Positions 51,134 through 60,241 are shown, numbered from the stretch's first letter. The stretch: 64,000 nucleotides of DNA from JBMOKU01 sp049324315 (GCA_049324315.1 JBMOKU010000015.1:1-64000), one strand, 5' to 3'. Notes: a model not told the origin generated them from the letters alone. Made by a program: numbers and translations.

Positions 51134-52393
51134 ATGAAAGATAAGAAAAGACGTCGTAGATTTAGCTTTTTTGGTTTATTGTTTTTTGGGATTGTAATCC
51201 TATATTTCATCATAACATTTTCACCAATTGTGTTAAGTTCAACAATACAGACAGAAGTCATCAAGTATGGCAGCATTCAACTGGTTGATCATTTAAATTT
51301 TTATGTTGTAAGAGATGAAGCTATCGTTCATTCCAATAGTGAAGGTGACATAAAGTATTTCGTTCAAGAAGGTGAGAAAGTAGAGAAGGGATACAAAATC
51401 CTAGAAATATCTAAAGATATCGTAGATGAGTCTACAAGAAAAAAATTAGAAGTAATCCAACAGAGAATTGATAGCTTGAATCAAGATAGTACGAACCTGT
51501 TCTCTCATGATATCGAAAAGCTGACGGATGAAGCAAATAAAATTATCCTAGAATTGAAAGAATATAATGGTAAAGGTGACTTACTCAAGGTTGAAGAATT
51601 AAAAAAAGAATTAAATAGTAAGATGGAGAAACTAAGAATTATTGATGGTGATAAAAGCTTTGCTTCTAAAAATTTAGATACTTTGAAGACAGAAGAAAAA
51701 GAACTTGAAAATAAAATTAACAGTTCCTTGGTCAATGTTAGCAGTCCAACTTCTGGAATTATCAGTTATCATATTGATGGTTACGAATCCATCTTAACTC
51801 CTCATAATATGACTGAAATCAATATTGAGAAACTCAAAAGCTTTGAAGCAAATGTATCGGACTTACGAACTTCAAAAACTATATTGAAGCAACCCCTATT
51901 TAAAGTTGTTGATAATAATATTTGGTATATGATCACATGGGTGGATCCGCAAACATTAGGACATTATAAGGTAGGAAAAACTGTCACATTGAAATTTGCT
52001 CAAGGAGATATCACTGGACAAGTATACCGTATTATTGAAAATGACAAGGAAAACATGATGATCTTCCGTATAGATGAGTTTATTCCGGATTTTTATAAGA
52101 CAAGAAATATTTCCTTAGACGTTGTTGCCGTTAATTATGAAGGATTAAAAATACAAAAGGATTGCATTATTGAAAAAGACGGCAGAGAGGGAGTTTATGT
52201 ATTGGATATAAATCGCAATGCTAAATATAAACCGATAAAGATCTTAGGATATGACGATGAATATGCAATACTGGAAAGCAATGTGTTTTACGAAAAAGAA
52301 GGAGATGAAACGAAGACCTATAGTACAGTCAAATTATATGATGAAGTTGTAAGAAATGCTGTAAAAATTCACGAAGGACAGTATGTGTATTAG
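51134..52393 (+). CDS. HlyD-like membrane fusion (adaptor) protein
   Basis: A 419-aa protein with a basic N-terminus (KDKKRRRRF), one membrane helix (about 11-31), a barrel/lipoyl-like half (EGDIKYFVQEGEKVEKGYKILEI), a coiled-coil (about 95-200) and a second beta-barrel part (GKTVTLKFAQGDITGQVYRI). This is the layout of HlyD/periplasmic-adaptor-like proteins. No transporter gene is adjacent; in clostridia this protein recurs upstream of ylmE-sepF, so a cell-envelope or division role is possible. ATG 51134 follows AGGTGA. Confidence 0.8.
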   Translation: MKDKKRRRRFSFFGLLFFGIVILYFIITFSPIVLSSTIQTEVIKYGSIQLVDHLNFYVVRDEAIVHSNSEGDIKYFVQEGEKVEKGYKILEISKDIVDESTRKKLEVIQQRIDSLNQDSTNLFSHDIEKLTDEANKIILELKEYNGKGDLLKVEELKKELNSKMEKLRIIDGDKSFASKNLDTLKTEEKELENKINSSLVNVSSPTSGIISYHIDGYESILTPHNMTEINIEKLKSFEANVSDLRTSKTILKQPLFKVVDNNIWYMITWVDPQTLGHYKVGKTVTLKFAQGDITGQVYRIIENDKENMMIFRIDEFIPDFYKTRNISLDVVAVNYEGLKIQKDCIIEKDGREGVYVLDINRNAKYKPIKILGYDDEYAILESNVFYEKEGDETKTYSTVKLYDEVVRNAVKIHEGQYVY

Positions 52394-52417
52394 AGAAGTA
52401 CAGTAGGAGGTTTATTC

Positions 52418-53110
52418 ATGCATTATATTCAAGATAATATTTCATACATAAAGAACGAAATCAAGGATATATGTCGCAATATCGGACGTAGTCCAGATGA
52501 AATTAGACTCATTGCAGTTACAAAGACCATAAATATAGACCGTATAAACCATTCCATTATGGAAGGTATAACAGATATCGGCGAGAACAAAGTACAGGAA
52601 ATCCTTGAGAAATATGATCATATCCATGATGTCAAATGGCACTTGATAGGACATTTACAAAAAAACAAAGTCAAATATATTATTGATAAAGTAGCATTGA
52701 TACATTCCTTAGACTCCATAAGTTTAGCCCAAGAAATTAATAAACGCGGGCAGCAGCATGGAATCATCATGGATGTATTGGTTCAAGTAAATGTTGCCAA
52801 TGAAGAAACTAAGTTTGGGATTGAAGCTGAAACTGTAATGGACTTTATTGCTGAACTAAAAAGCTATCCAAGCATTAAAGTAAAGGGATTAATGACTATT
52901 GCCCCATATGAAGAAGAGCCTGAAAATGTTAGAATTTACTTTAGAAAACTTAAAAATATTTTTGATGAAATTAAAACAAAAGATTTCTCTCACATAGATA
53001 TGCAGTTTTTGTCTATGGGGATGACCAACGATTATAGAGTTGCCATCGAAGAGGGCGCAAATATGATTCGAATCGGAACAGGAATCTTTGGCGCTCGGAA
53101 TTATCGCTAA
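52418..53110 (+). CDS. ylmE: YggS/YlmE-family PLP-binding protein
   Basis: A 230-aa alanine-racemase-fold PLP protein (PLPBP/COG0325). The PLP lysine lies in IRLIAVTKT; other hallmarks are IGENKVQEILEKY, WHLIGHLQKNK, and the C-terminal LSMGMTNDYRVAIEEGANMIRIGTGIFG (about 198-225). It maintains vitamin B6 and amino-acid balance rather than catalysing racemisation. AGGAGG precedes the ATG; leads the ylmE-sepF-yggT-ylmH-divIVA cluster. Confidence 0.96.
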   Translation: MHYIQDNISYIKNEIKDICRNIGRSPDEIRLIAVTKTINIDRINHSIMEGITDIGENKVQEILEKYDHIHDVKWHLIGHLQKNKVKYIIDKVALIHSLDSISLAQEINKRGQQHGIIMDVLVQVNVANEETKFGIEAETVMDFIAELKSYPSIKVKGLMTIAPYEEEPENVRIYFRKLKNIFDEIKTKDFSHIDMQFLSMGMTNDYRVAIEEGANMIRIGTGIFGARNYR

Positions 53111-53131
53111 CAAAACAAAGGAGGACTAGAA

Positions 53132-53572
53132 ATGACAAATAAATTTATGGATAAAGTAAAGTACTTTATGGGTCTTGATGACTTTGAAGAAGATGATGAG
53201 GATATCATTGAAGACGACATTCAAGGGAATGATGAGATCATTCCTATTTCAGGAAAAAAGAATAAAATTGTAAATATCCATACCACAACGCAGATGAAAG
53301 TCGTTATATACGAACCAGTTGATTTTGAAGAGGCCCCTGATATTGTAGACAATTTAAAAAATAGAAAACCTGTCATTGTCAATTTAGAAAATCTTGATCA
53401 AGAGCTGGCTAGAAAGATATTTGATTTTGTCAATGGTGCAGTCTATGCATTAGATGGCAATATTCAAAAAGTATCAAAAGGAATATTCATCTTGGCTCCA
53501 AATAATGTTGATATTACAGGGAACTTGAAGGAAGAACTAAAGAATAAAGGGTTATTCCCTTGGCAAAAATGA
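53132..53572 (+). CDS. sepF: Cell division protein SepF
   Basis: SepF, 146 aa, anchors and aligns FtsZ filaments at the division site. N-terminal membrane-binding helix (MTNKFMDKVKYFMGLDD), acidic linker, then the SepF domain (VVIYEPVDFEEAPDIVDNLKNRKPVIVNLE; FDFVNGAVYALDGNIQKVSKGIFILAP). AAGGAGG precedes the ATG. Confidence 0.97.
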   Translation: MTNKFMDKVKYFMGLDDFEEDDEDIIEDDIQGNDEIIPISGKKNKIVNIHTTTQMKVVIYEPVDFEEAPDIVDNLKNRKPVIVNLENLDQELARKIFDFVNGAVYALDGNIQKVSKGIFILAPNNVDITGNLKEELKNKGLFPWQK

Positions 53573-53588
53573 TATGGATGGTGGAAAT

Positions 53589-53852
53589 ATGTGGCTTTTA
53601 ATTGTGACAATTCATTACTTTTTTAAGGTGCTGACCTTTCTAATTATTATAAGAATCATCCTGTCCTGGATGAACTTACATAATAAAAGTACGCTTGTTA
53701 ACATCGTGTATCAACTGACAGAACCTATATTAGCGCCCTTTAGGAATTTATTGTTTAAATTTGGTGTCGGTGGCGGTTATATTGATTTTTCTCCTTTACT
53801 GGCAGTCTTCACGCTAAATATTTTAGAAAGTATCATATTAAAATTGCTTTAG
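53589..53852 (+). CDS. ylmG: YggT family membrane protein
   Basis: An 87-aa protein with two hydrophobic helices and the YggT signature RIILSWM and YQLTEPILAPFRNLL, ending in DFSPLLAVFTLNILESI. The family is linked to division and envelope biogenesis. ATG 53589 follows GGTGG; an ATG at 53574 is an alternative. Located 16 nt after sepF. Confidence 0.92.
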   Translation: MWLLIVTIHYFFKVLTFLIIIRIILSWMNLHNKSTLVNIVYQLTEPILAPFRNLLFKFGVGGGYIDFSPLLAVFTLNILESIILKLL

Positions 53853-53864
53853 GATGTGAAGCGG

Positions 53865-54653
53865 TTGAACGAAAATGCATTTTTATTGCACCATATTCAA
53901 AGACCTGAAGACAGAGTGATAGTTATGAAGGTTATCAATAAAGCCATGAGTGTTAAAAAAAGCTTTGCCCCGAAATACACAGACTTTCTCGATCCTTATC
54001 AATTATCCCTCAGTATTCCAATTTTGCAAAAGTTTCATGATATCAGATTTACGATTCCCGAAAAATATCATGATCCAGAACGAAATATATTTTTGATCTA
54101 TCCGGATTTTCTAGATGAAAAAGATATAGAATGTCCATTACAAGCTCTCCGTATCCAAGGAGATTATCATAACCATGATATTTCTCATAGAGATGTTTTA
54201 GGATCTGTTCTTGGTCTAGGCATAAAAAGAGAGAAAATTGGTGATATCATTATCCATGACAAACAAGTGGATATCGTCGTACTTTCTGAAATTAGCAATT
54301 ATATTGAAGTTCACCTGAACAAAATATCTAAATACCCAGTAAGTATTCATCAAATATCCTTTGATGAAATAAATCGAAAAGACGATAAGTTTAAAGTTAT
54401 TCAGACAACAGTTCAATCATTAAGATTAGATGCAATTTTGAGTTCTGGCTTTGGTGAGTCTCGTACAAGTATATCAAGATTCATTAATCACGATCGGGTT
54501 AAGGTCAACTGGAAACCCATAAATAGTGGAGATTATCTGTTAAAAGAAGGCGATATCATCTCTTTTCAAGGAAGAGGTCGATTAATCTTGAATCAAGTTG
54601 GCAATAAAACAAAGAGTAATAGATTTAGAATCGTCATACATCGAATGATATAA
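53865..54653 (+). CDS. ylmH: YlmH family S4-domain RNA-binding protein
   Basis: A 262-aa protein with an N-terminal YlmH domain and a C-terminal S4 domain (about 185-245; LRLDAILSSGFGESRTSISRFINHDRVKVNWKP). B. subtilis YlmH binds stalled 50S subunits and can contribute to ribosome-associated quality control. TTG 53865 is preferred since AGGA lies 10 nt upstream; GTG 53856 would abut that site. In the division cluster as in most Firmicutes. Confidence 0.92.
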   Translation: MNENAFLLHHIQRPEDRVIVMKVINKAMSVKKSFAPKYTDFLDPYQLSLSIPILQKFHDIRFTIPEKYHDPERNIFLIYPDFLDEKDIECPLQALRIQGDYHNHDISHRDVLGSVLGLGIKREKIGDIIIHDKQVDIVVLSEISNYIEVHLNKISKYPVSIHQISFDEINRKDDKFKVIQTTVQSLRLDAILSSGFGESRTSISRFINHDRVKVNWKPINSGDYLLKEGDIISFQGRGRLILNQVGNKTKSNRFRIVIHRMI

Positions 54654-54665
54654 GGAGGGATACAA

Positions 54666-55163
54666 ATGATTACACCGCTTGAGATACAAAATAAAGAGTT
54701 TAAGAAAAGTGTAAGAGGATATAAAGAGAGTGAAGTAGATGAATTCCTAGATAAGATCATTATCGATTATGAGAAGCTTTACAAGGAAAACATTGAACTA
54801 AAGGATAAGATTGCACTATTGAATGAGCAAATAGAAAGATATGCCAGTTTAGAAAAGACACTCAATAACACCCTTGTTGTAGCGCAAAGTACTGCCGAAG
54901 AAGTAACCAGCAATGCCCATAAAAAAGCTGAATTGATTGTAAGAGAAGCAGAGAATAAATCAAAAGAAATTATAGCTGAATCAAATAAAGAAATCATGAA
55001 AGCGCGAAGAGAGTACGAGGAAATTAAGAAGCAAATTCATATTTTTAATACTCGATTTAGAACACTGTTAGAAGCTCAATTAGAAGCAGTATCAACAAGT
55101 TGTAAAGAAATAATTATCGAACAGGATCGTATACTTGAAGCTGTTGATATCGAAAACCAATGA
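54666..55163 (+). CDS. divIVA: DivIVA family protein
   Basis: A 165-aa DivIVA homologue. N-terminal membrane-curvature domain MITPLEIQNKEFKKSVRGYKESEVDEFLDKI (1-31), then a long coiled-coil. It marks poles and septa and recruits division or growth proteins. AAGGAGG precedes the ATG. The expected downstream ileS is absent. Confidence 0.96.
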   Translation: MITPLEIQNKEFKKSVRGYKESEVDEFLDKIIIDYEKLYKENIELKDKIALLNEQIERYASLEKTLNNTLVVAQSTAEEVTSNAHKKAELIVREAENKSKEIIAESNKEIMKARREYEEIKKQIHIFNTRFRTLLEAQLEAVSTSCKEIIIEQDRILEAVDIENQ

Positions 55164-55181
55164 TCATACGAGTTTACCTTT

Positions 55182-55209
55182 AAAACTTCGTCATAACTGA
55201 CGGGGTTTT
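55182..55209 (+). terminator. Hairpin terminator after divIVA
   Basis: AAAACTTCGTCA (55182-55193) pairs with TGACGGGGTTTT (55198-55209) through 12 bp, two G-T pairs, loop TAAC. The 3' T tract is short (CATTCTTTT). Confidence 0.7.
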
Positions 55210-55344
55210 CATTCTTTTGAACTAATTTTTTATTTGTTGTCGAAACGAAACGATTCGTATATGTTTTTGTTGACAAAAAAAGAATTATGTTAATTTCCTG
55301 GGTAATAATATTGTTGTTGATCAACTTAAATTTAATGAATTACC

Positions 55345-55372
55345 TTGACGGTAAATCGATACAGGGTATAAT
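55345..55372 (+). promoter_or_regulatory. Sigma-A promoter of mtnN
   Basis: TTGACG (55345-55350), 16-nt spacer, TATAAT (55367-55372), 35 nt before the mtnN ATG. Confidence 0.8.
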
Positions 55373-55406
55373 AATCTAAGAGTAAAAAGATAGGAGGACA
55401 ATCTTT

Positions 55407-56111
55407 ATGAATATGATTGGAATTATTGGCGCAATGGATGAGGAAGTTGCAATACTTAAAGAAAAAATGGAATTAGAAAATGTTACAACAAAAGCAGGTA
55501 TGACTTTTTTCAAGGGTAAACTTGAGCACAGACCCGTTGTCATTGTAAGAAGCGGCATTGGTAAAGTAAACGCAGCACTGTGCGCCCAGATACTTATCAG
55601 CGAGTATCAGGCTTCCGCAATTATTAATACAGGTGTTGCCGGTGCAATATATGAACAATTAGAAGTTGGCGATATTGTTGTCTCAACAGATGTTATTGAG
55701 CATGATTTTGATGTAACAAGCTTTGGAACGTATAGACTGGGTGAAATTCCCCGAATGGACACATACATCTTTAAAGCTGATGAAACACTAATAGATGTGG
55801 CAATGAAAGCAGGTTTAAAAGAGAATCGGAAGCATAAAACCATAAAAGGCAGGGTCTTGTCCGGTGATATCTTTGTGGCTTCCAGTGAAAAAAAGGAACT
55901 ATTATGGAATGAATTTGAAGGCTACTGTACAGAGATGGAGGGTGCTGCTATTGGACATGTTTGCTATGTAAATGCGGTTCCCTTCGTAATCATTCGTGCC
56001 ATTTCAGACAAAGCTGACGGTACCGCTGATGTTAATTTTAATGAATTTGTCCATGAAGCTGCTCACAATTCCAGTGAAATTACCATAGATATGTTAAAGC
56101 ACATTAAGTAA
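55407..56111 (+). CDS. mtnN: 5'-methylthioadenosine/S-adenosylhomocysteine nucleosidase
   Basis: A 234-aa nucleosidase of the MTAN family, cleaving MTA and SAH in methionine salvage and SAM detoxification. Hallmarks: IGIIGAMDEEV, RSGIGKVNAALC, NTGVAGA, and EMEGAAIGHVCYVNAVPFVIIRAISD with the purine/ribose-binding residues (about 173-198). AGGAGG precedes the ATG. Confidence 0.96.
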   Translation: MNMIGIIGAMDEEVAILKEKMELENVTTKAGMTFFKGKLEHRPVVIVRSGIGKVNAALCAQILISEYQASAIINTGVAGAIYEQLEVGDIVVSTDVIEHDFDVTSFGTYRLGEIPRMDTYIFKADETLIDVAMKAGLKENRKHKTIKGRVLSGDIFVASSEKKELLWNEFEGYCTEMEGAAIGHVCYVNAVPFVIIRAISDKADGTADVNFNEFVHEAAHNSSEITIDMLKHIK

Positions 56112-56124
56112 AAGGATGAGTGAA

Positions 56125-56937
56125 ATGGATTTTAAATATGTAGGTAAACATAATTCTATGCCAAAAACAATAAACGTAAAGAATATTATTATTGGAGGAA
56201 ATGAATTTCTTATCATTGCAGGACCTTGCGCGGTAGAATCAGAAAAACAAATAGTGGAAACTGCTTTTTCTGTAAAAAAAGCCGGAGCAAAAATTCTAAG
56301 AGGTGGGGCGTATAAGCCTAGAACTTCACCATACTCTTTTCAAGGACTTGGCGAGGAAGGTTTAAAGCTGCTCTGTAATGCAGGACATGCTTCAGATATG
56401 CCTGTAATTTCTGAAGTTATGGATCCAAGAGATGTGAGTTTGGCATATAAATATATTGATATATTTCAAATTGGTTCAAGAAATATGCAAAATTTTAGTT
56501 TATTACGAGAAGTAGGAAAAACAGATAAGCCTGTAATGCTTAAAAGAGGAATGGCGGCAAGCATAGAAGACTGGCTTTCGGCTGCAGAGTATATTGCATG
56601 TGAAGGAAACCAAGAGATTATTCTCTGTGAGCGCGGCATTAGAACCTTTGAAAATTATACGAGAAATACATTGGACTTAATGGCGATACCTATCTTAAAA
56701 CAGTTGACCAATCTACCAATCATTGTAGATCCTAGCCATGGGACAGGAAGAAGAGAACTAGTTCCTTATGCGTCAACAGCAGCTTTAGCCATTGGGGCAC
56801 ATGGTATTATGATAGAAGTACATCCAAATCCTGATGAAGCTTTATCGGACGGCAGGCAGTCATTAGACTTTCCTTCCTTCGAAAAAATGGCAAAGAGAAT
56901 ATCTACATTAAAAGATTGTTTAGATACGCTGTTATAA
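56125..56937 (+). CDS. aroF: 3-deoxy-7-phosphoheptulonate synthase (type I-beta)
   Basis: A 270-aa DAHP synthase, first step of the shikimate pathway. Conserved IAGPCAVES, LRGGAYKPRTSPYSFQGLG, GSRNMQNF, MLKRGM, and DPSHGTGRRELV. It is the single-domain form, without the chorismate-mutase domain fused in B. subtilis. ATG 56125 is favoured since AAAGG lies 9 nt upstream; ATG 56116 abuts it. It follows mtnN closely, probably co-transcribed. Confidence 0.95.
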   Translation: MDFKYVGKHNSMPKTINVKNIIIGGNEFLIIAGPCAVESEKQIVETAFSVKKAGAKILRGGAYKPRTSPYSFQGLGEEGLKLLCNAGHASDMPVISEVMDPRDVSLAYKYIDIFQIGSRNMQNFSLLREVGKTDKPVMLKRGMAASIEDWLSAAEYIACEGNQEIILCERGIRTFENYTRNTLDLMAIPILKQLTNLPIIVDPSHGTGRRELVPYASTAALAIGAHGIMIEVHPNPDEALSDGRQSLDFPSFEKMAKRISTLKDCLDTLL

Positions 56938-56996
56938 CTTTCGCTTACCGATTTCAATACATAATAAAACGAAGAATCATATATACTTAAGAATAG

Positions 56997-57030
56997 GATA
57001 GAGAATTTATTAAAACTCTATCTTTTCTTC
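56997..57030 (+). terminator. Terminator of mtnN-aroF
   Basis: GATAGAG (56997-57003) pairs with CTCTATC (57016-57022), 12-nt loop, followed by TTTTCTTC. Confidence 0.6.
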
Positions 57031-57099
57031 ATTTAGGGCTTTCGGATTCATTGATTCAATCCTTCAAGCTTGCTATTTTAAAATGAGAAGGTGATAAAA

Positions 57100-57378
57100 A
57101 TGGATGAAAAGAAAATGGATGATTTTGAAAAAAGAATTGAGAAGCTAGCGCTAAATATGGAAAGGGCAAAAATTGCAGAATACGTTGAAATCATGAATAA
57201 TCCCAGAAAATTATTATATACTAACTTTATCGGTGGATTAGCAAGGGGACTAGGTACTGCGATCGGATTAACTGTTCTAGCCGCCATACTATTCTATATA
57301 TTGAGACAGACTGTTAATCTCCCATTAATAGGACAATATATTGCTGATTTGCTGAACATCATTGACAACTATAGATAA
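57100..57378 (+). CDS. DUF5665 membrane protein
   Basis: A 92-aa protein with an amphipathic N-terminal helix (DDFEKRIEKLALNMERA) and a membrane helix (about 50-68, GGLARGLGTAIGLTVLAAIL), typical of the DUF5665 family of Firmicutes. Function unknown. ATG 57100 follows AAGGTG. Its 3' end holds the ribosome-binding site of the next gene. Confidence 0.8.
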   Translation: MDEKKMDDFEKRIEKLALNMERAKIAEYVEIMNNPRKLLYTNFIGGLARGLGTAIGLTVLAAILFYILRQTVNLPLIGQYIADLLNIIDNYR

Positions 57379-57391
57379 GGAGGCATTTACT

Positions 57392-58063
57392 TTGGATATC
57401 GGTCAATTGGATCATTTCAAAAAGCTGCTTTTGTCCGAAAGAGATGAAGTTCTTCAAACAATAGATAGGATGAATGAAAATGAGCCTAATGAATCCCTGC
57501 AAGAGTATTTTGATGAACTATCCGTCTATGACAACCACCCTGCTGATATAGGTAGTGAAACATTTCAAATGGAGATGAACTATAACTTAAAAGACAACGA
57601 AAAACTTCGTTTAGAGGAAATTGATGATGCTTTAGAAAGAATCAACACAGGGACTTATGGTAAATGTTTAACATGTGGACAGGATATCCCCCAGGAAAGG
57701 TTGGAGATATTACCTACTGCTTTGCAATGCATGGGTTGTGAAGAACATAAGCTTTCTATTGACTGGGAAATTGAAACGAGACCTGTTGAAGAAGAGGTAT
57801 TATATCCTCCCTACGGAAGGAGCTTCAAAGATACTGATGATTATAATGGCTTTGATGGAGAAGACGCATGGCAAGCTGTGGCCAGATACAATAAAACAGA
57901 AGCTCACAACATGGCATTAGATTATTATGATAATAACATGTACGATGAAAATATATCCGGTGTTGTTGAAGAAGTAGATCAATTTAGTGGTGATTATTAT
58001 GTAGGGCAATTAGAAAATGAGCATCGAAAAGATATCCCAAGTGAACAGAGGAAGAAAAAATAG
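57392..58063 (+). CDS. yteA: TraR/DksA zinc-finger protein, YteA-like
   Basis: A 223-aa protein: helical N-terminus (LDHFKKLLLSERDEVLQTIDR), then a DksA/TraR-type C4 zinc finger CLTCG...CMGC with 17 residues between pairs, then an acidic C-terminal domain (NGFDGEDAWQAVARYNKTEA) as in the YteA sporulation-associated family. DksA relatives bind RNA polymerase; for YteA this is not established. TTG 57392 is fixed by AAGGAGG 8 nt upstream. Confidence 0.88.
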   Translation: MDIGQLDHFKKLLLSERDEVLQTIDRMNENEPNESLQEYFDELSVYDNHPADIGSETFQMEMNYNLKDNEKLRLEEIDDALERINTGTYGKCLTCGQDIPQERLEILPTALQCMGCEEHKLSIDWEIETRPVEEEVLYPPYGRSFKDTDDYNGFDGEDAWQAVARYNKTEAHNMALDYYDNNMYDENISGVVEEVDQFSGDYYVGQLENEHRKDIPSEQRKKK

Positions 58064-58070
58064 GTAAATC

Positions 58071-58100
58071 AAAAGTGGAGGATTCTTCACTTTTTGTTTT
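58071..58100 (+). terminator. Terminator after yteA
   Basis: AAAAGTG (58071-58077) pairs with CACTTTT (58088-58094), followed by TGTTTTT. Confidence 0.65.
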
Positions 58101-58145
58101 TATGTGTGTTATAATCAAGAATGACATTGTAGAAGGAGGTATGAT

Positions 58146-58598
58146 ATGAACTATTTCTTCATTTTATTTATCATTGCTATGGACCAGGTCACTAAGTATT
58201 TTGTACATACTAGATTTCAAGTCAATGAGTCAATCCCTATTATAAAAGGTATCTTTCACCTCACCTATGTTAGAAACGTTGGTGCTGCTTTTGGCATACT
58301 GCAAAATCAGAAAATGTTCTTTATTGTTATGACCGTTCTGGTGATCTCAGGTATTTTGTTTTTTGCTCGGAAGCAAAATAATATGCATATGTTATTGACA
58401 TATAGTTTAAGTGCAATCATTGGCGGGGCAATAGGTAACTTGATTGATCGTATGAGATTTGGTTATGTAGTCGACTTTTTTGATTTTAGGATTTGGCCCG
58501 TATTTAATATTGCTGATATTTCCATCGTGGTTGGTGCCGGACTTCTGGCATACTATATGCTATTTATCGATCAGTCATATGTGGAGAAAGGAAGATAG
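58146..58598 (+). CDS. lspA: Lipoprotein signal peptidase (signal peptidase II)
   Basis: LspA, 150 aa, four membrane helices; cleaves prolipoproteins before the lipidated cysteine. Catalytic aspartates are D101 (NLIDR) and D124 (NIAD); conserved MDQVTKY and RNVGAAFGIL are present. AGAAGGAGG precedes the ATG. Next to rluD, the usual arrangement. Confidence 0.97.
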   Translation: MNYFFILFIIAMDQVTKYFVHTRFQVNESIPIIKGIFHLTYVRNVGAAFGILQNQKMFFIVMTVLVISGILFFARKQNNMHMLLTYSLSAIIGGAIGNLIDRMRFGYVVDFFDFRIWPVFNIADISIVVGAGLLAYYMLFIDQSYVEKGR

Positions 58599-58600
58599 CG

Positions 58601-59530
58601 TTGAACATCGAAAGACTTTTTGTGGAAGCATTTGACGATGGAACAAGAATTGATTTATATCTTTCAGAACAGTTAGAGAATCTATCAAGAAGCTATATTC
58701 AAAAGCTCATTGAACAAAATCAGGTAAGGGTGAATGGTGTTCTTGAACAAACAAAAAAATATAAGGTTCAAGAAGGTGATGAAATTGAAGTTGAAATCCC
58801 CGAACCAACAATCCTTCAAATTGAGCCTGAGAATATCCCCCTGGATATTGTTTATGAAGATGAAGACGTTGTCGTCATAAATAAACCACAGGGCATGGTT
58901 GTCCATCCGGCACCAGGCAACTACCATGGAACATTGGTTAATGCCCTTATGTATCACTGCAAATCCCTTTCAACCATCAACGGAGTTATACGTCCAGGAA
59001 TTGTACACCGAATTGATAAGGATACCAGTGGACTTCTTATGATTGCAAAAAACGATAATGCCCATAGAAGCTTAGCACAGCAATTAAAGGAACATACGAT
59101 ACATCGCTTGTATGTAGCTTTAGTGCACGGAAATATCAAGGAAGAGAAGGGAACGATTCATGCCCCTATCGGAAGACATCCCGTTGATAGATTGCGGATG
59201 GCTGTAACAGAAAAAAATAGCAAAGATGCCATAACTCATTTTACTGTTTTGAAAAGATACATTGAATATACACTCATTGAAGCAAAACTTGAAACAGGAA
59301 GAACCCATCAGATAAGAGTACATATGTCCTATATTCATCATCCTTTGGTTGGTGATCCGGTATATGGACCTAAAAAAGAAAGATTCAAACTTAATGGCCA
59401 ATTTCTCCATGCTAAAGCATTGGGATTCATACATCCTAGAACAGGAAAATATATTGAGTTTCATTCCGATATGCCCGATGAACTGCATAAGCTCATTAAT
59501 ATACTTGAAAATAAATATGGACAAAAATAG
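58601..59530 (+). CDS. rluD: 23S rRNA pseudouridine synthase, RluD family
   Basis: A 309-aa pseudouridine synthase with an N-terminal S4 domain (about 14-60) and catalytic domain; the catalytic D139 lies in VHRIDKDTSGLL, and GRTHQIRVH is conserved. B. subtilis YlyB is the homologue next to lspA and pyrR. TTG start behind GGAGAAAGGAAG, 2 nt after lspA. Confidence 0.95.
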   Translation: MNIERLFVEAFDDGTRIDLYLSEQLENLSRSYIQKLIEQNQVRVNGVLEQTKKYKVQEGDEIEVEIPEPTILQIEPENIPLDIVYEDEDVVVINKPQGMVVHPAPGNYHGTLVNALMYHCKSLSTINGVIRPGIVHRIDKDTSGLLMIAKNDNAHRSLAQQLKEHTIHRLYVALVHGNIKEEKGTIHAPIGRHPVDRLRMAVTEKNSKDAITHFTVLKRYIEYTLIEAKLETGRTHQIRVHMSYIHHPLVGDPVYGPKKERFKLNGQFLHAKALGFIHPRTGKYIEFHSDMPDELHKLINILENKYGQK

Positions 59531-59562
59531 ACGATTATGGTAATCTATTTTAGAATTCAAAC

Positions 59563-59661
59563 CTTTAAATTAGCCCTGTGAGGTTAGTAAGGAGTTTATA
59601 TGTACGCAATCGTTTCAATCGTGCGTTGAAGACTTCTTGCCCAGGGTGAGAAGTCTTTTTT
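59563..59661 (+). promoter_or_regulatory. PyrR-binding attenuator before pyrR
   Basis: AATTAGCCCTGTGAGGTTAGTAAGG (about 59568-59592) matches the PyrR-binding loop (AGUCCxGxGAGGYU type). A terminator follows: AGACTTCT (59630-59637) with AGAAGTCT (59649-59656) and a T-run. With UMP, PyrR would stabilise the anti-antiterminator and stop transcription before pyrR. Confidence 0.85.
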
Positions 59662-59679
59662 ATGAAATGAGGTGATAGA

Positions 59680-60225
59680 ATGAAAATAAAGGCACAAATC
59701 ATGGATGAGAACGCCATACAAAGGGCTATTACGAGAATTGCCCATGAAATTCTTGAAAAGAATAAAGGTGTTGAAGACCTGGTTTTAGTTGGAATTGTGA
59801 CACGAGGTGTTCCTTTTGCAAACCGTTTGGCTGAAAAAATTGAAGTTATTGAAAGTGTAAAAGTGAATGTCGGTACGTTAGACATTACATTATATCGTGA
59901 TGATCTCAGCAAGCTTGATGATAATCCAATCATTCATTCCACGCATATAGATTTTGACATCAATGATAAAACGATTATTCTTGTTGATGATGTCTTATAT
60001 ACTGGCAGAACCGTCAGGGCTGCAATGGACGCATTAATTGATATAGGCAGACCTAAGGCTATTCAGCTAGCTGTTTTAATTGACAGAGGGCATCGAGAGC
60101 TGCCAATCCGCGCAGATTATGTGGGTAAAAATGTCCCCACTGCTAAAGATGAAGTAATACATGTTCATTTTGATTCCGTTGATAACATCAATGATGTTAC
60201 CATAAGCAAAAAAAACTGTGAATAG
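59680..60225 (+). CDS. pyrR: PyrR bifunctional pyr attenuator / uracil phosphoribosyltransferase
   Basis: PyrR, 181 aa, binds pyr leader RNA in response to UMP/UTP and has uracil phosphoribosyltransferase activity. The PRPP loop is IILVDDVLYTGRTVRAA; the N-terminal AIQRAITRIAHEI and the VLIDRGHRELPIRADYVGKN RNA-binding region are conserved. GAGGTGAT precedes the ATG. Confidence 0.97.
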   Translation: MKIKAQIMDENAIQRAITRIAHEILEKNKGVEDLVLVGIVTRGVPFANRLAEKIEVIESVKVNVGTLDITLYRDDLSKLDDNPIIHSTHIDFDINDKTIILVDDVLYTGRTVRAAMDALIDIGRPKAIQLAVLIDRGHRELPIRADYVGKNVPTAKDEVIHVHFDSVDNINDVTISKKNCE

Positions 60226-60241
60226 ACTCATCATTCACCTT

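Noticed and set aside
55270..55275. TTGACA as a -35 box downstream of divIVA
   Set aside because: No -10 box at 16-18 nt; the TTGACG/TATAAT pair at 55345-55372 is better placed.
57675..57920. 81-aa + strand frame inside yteA
   Set aside because: Out-of-frame shadow of the zinc-finger gene; no ribosome-binding site.
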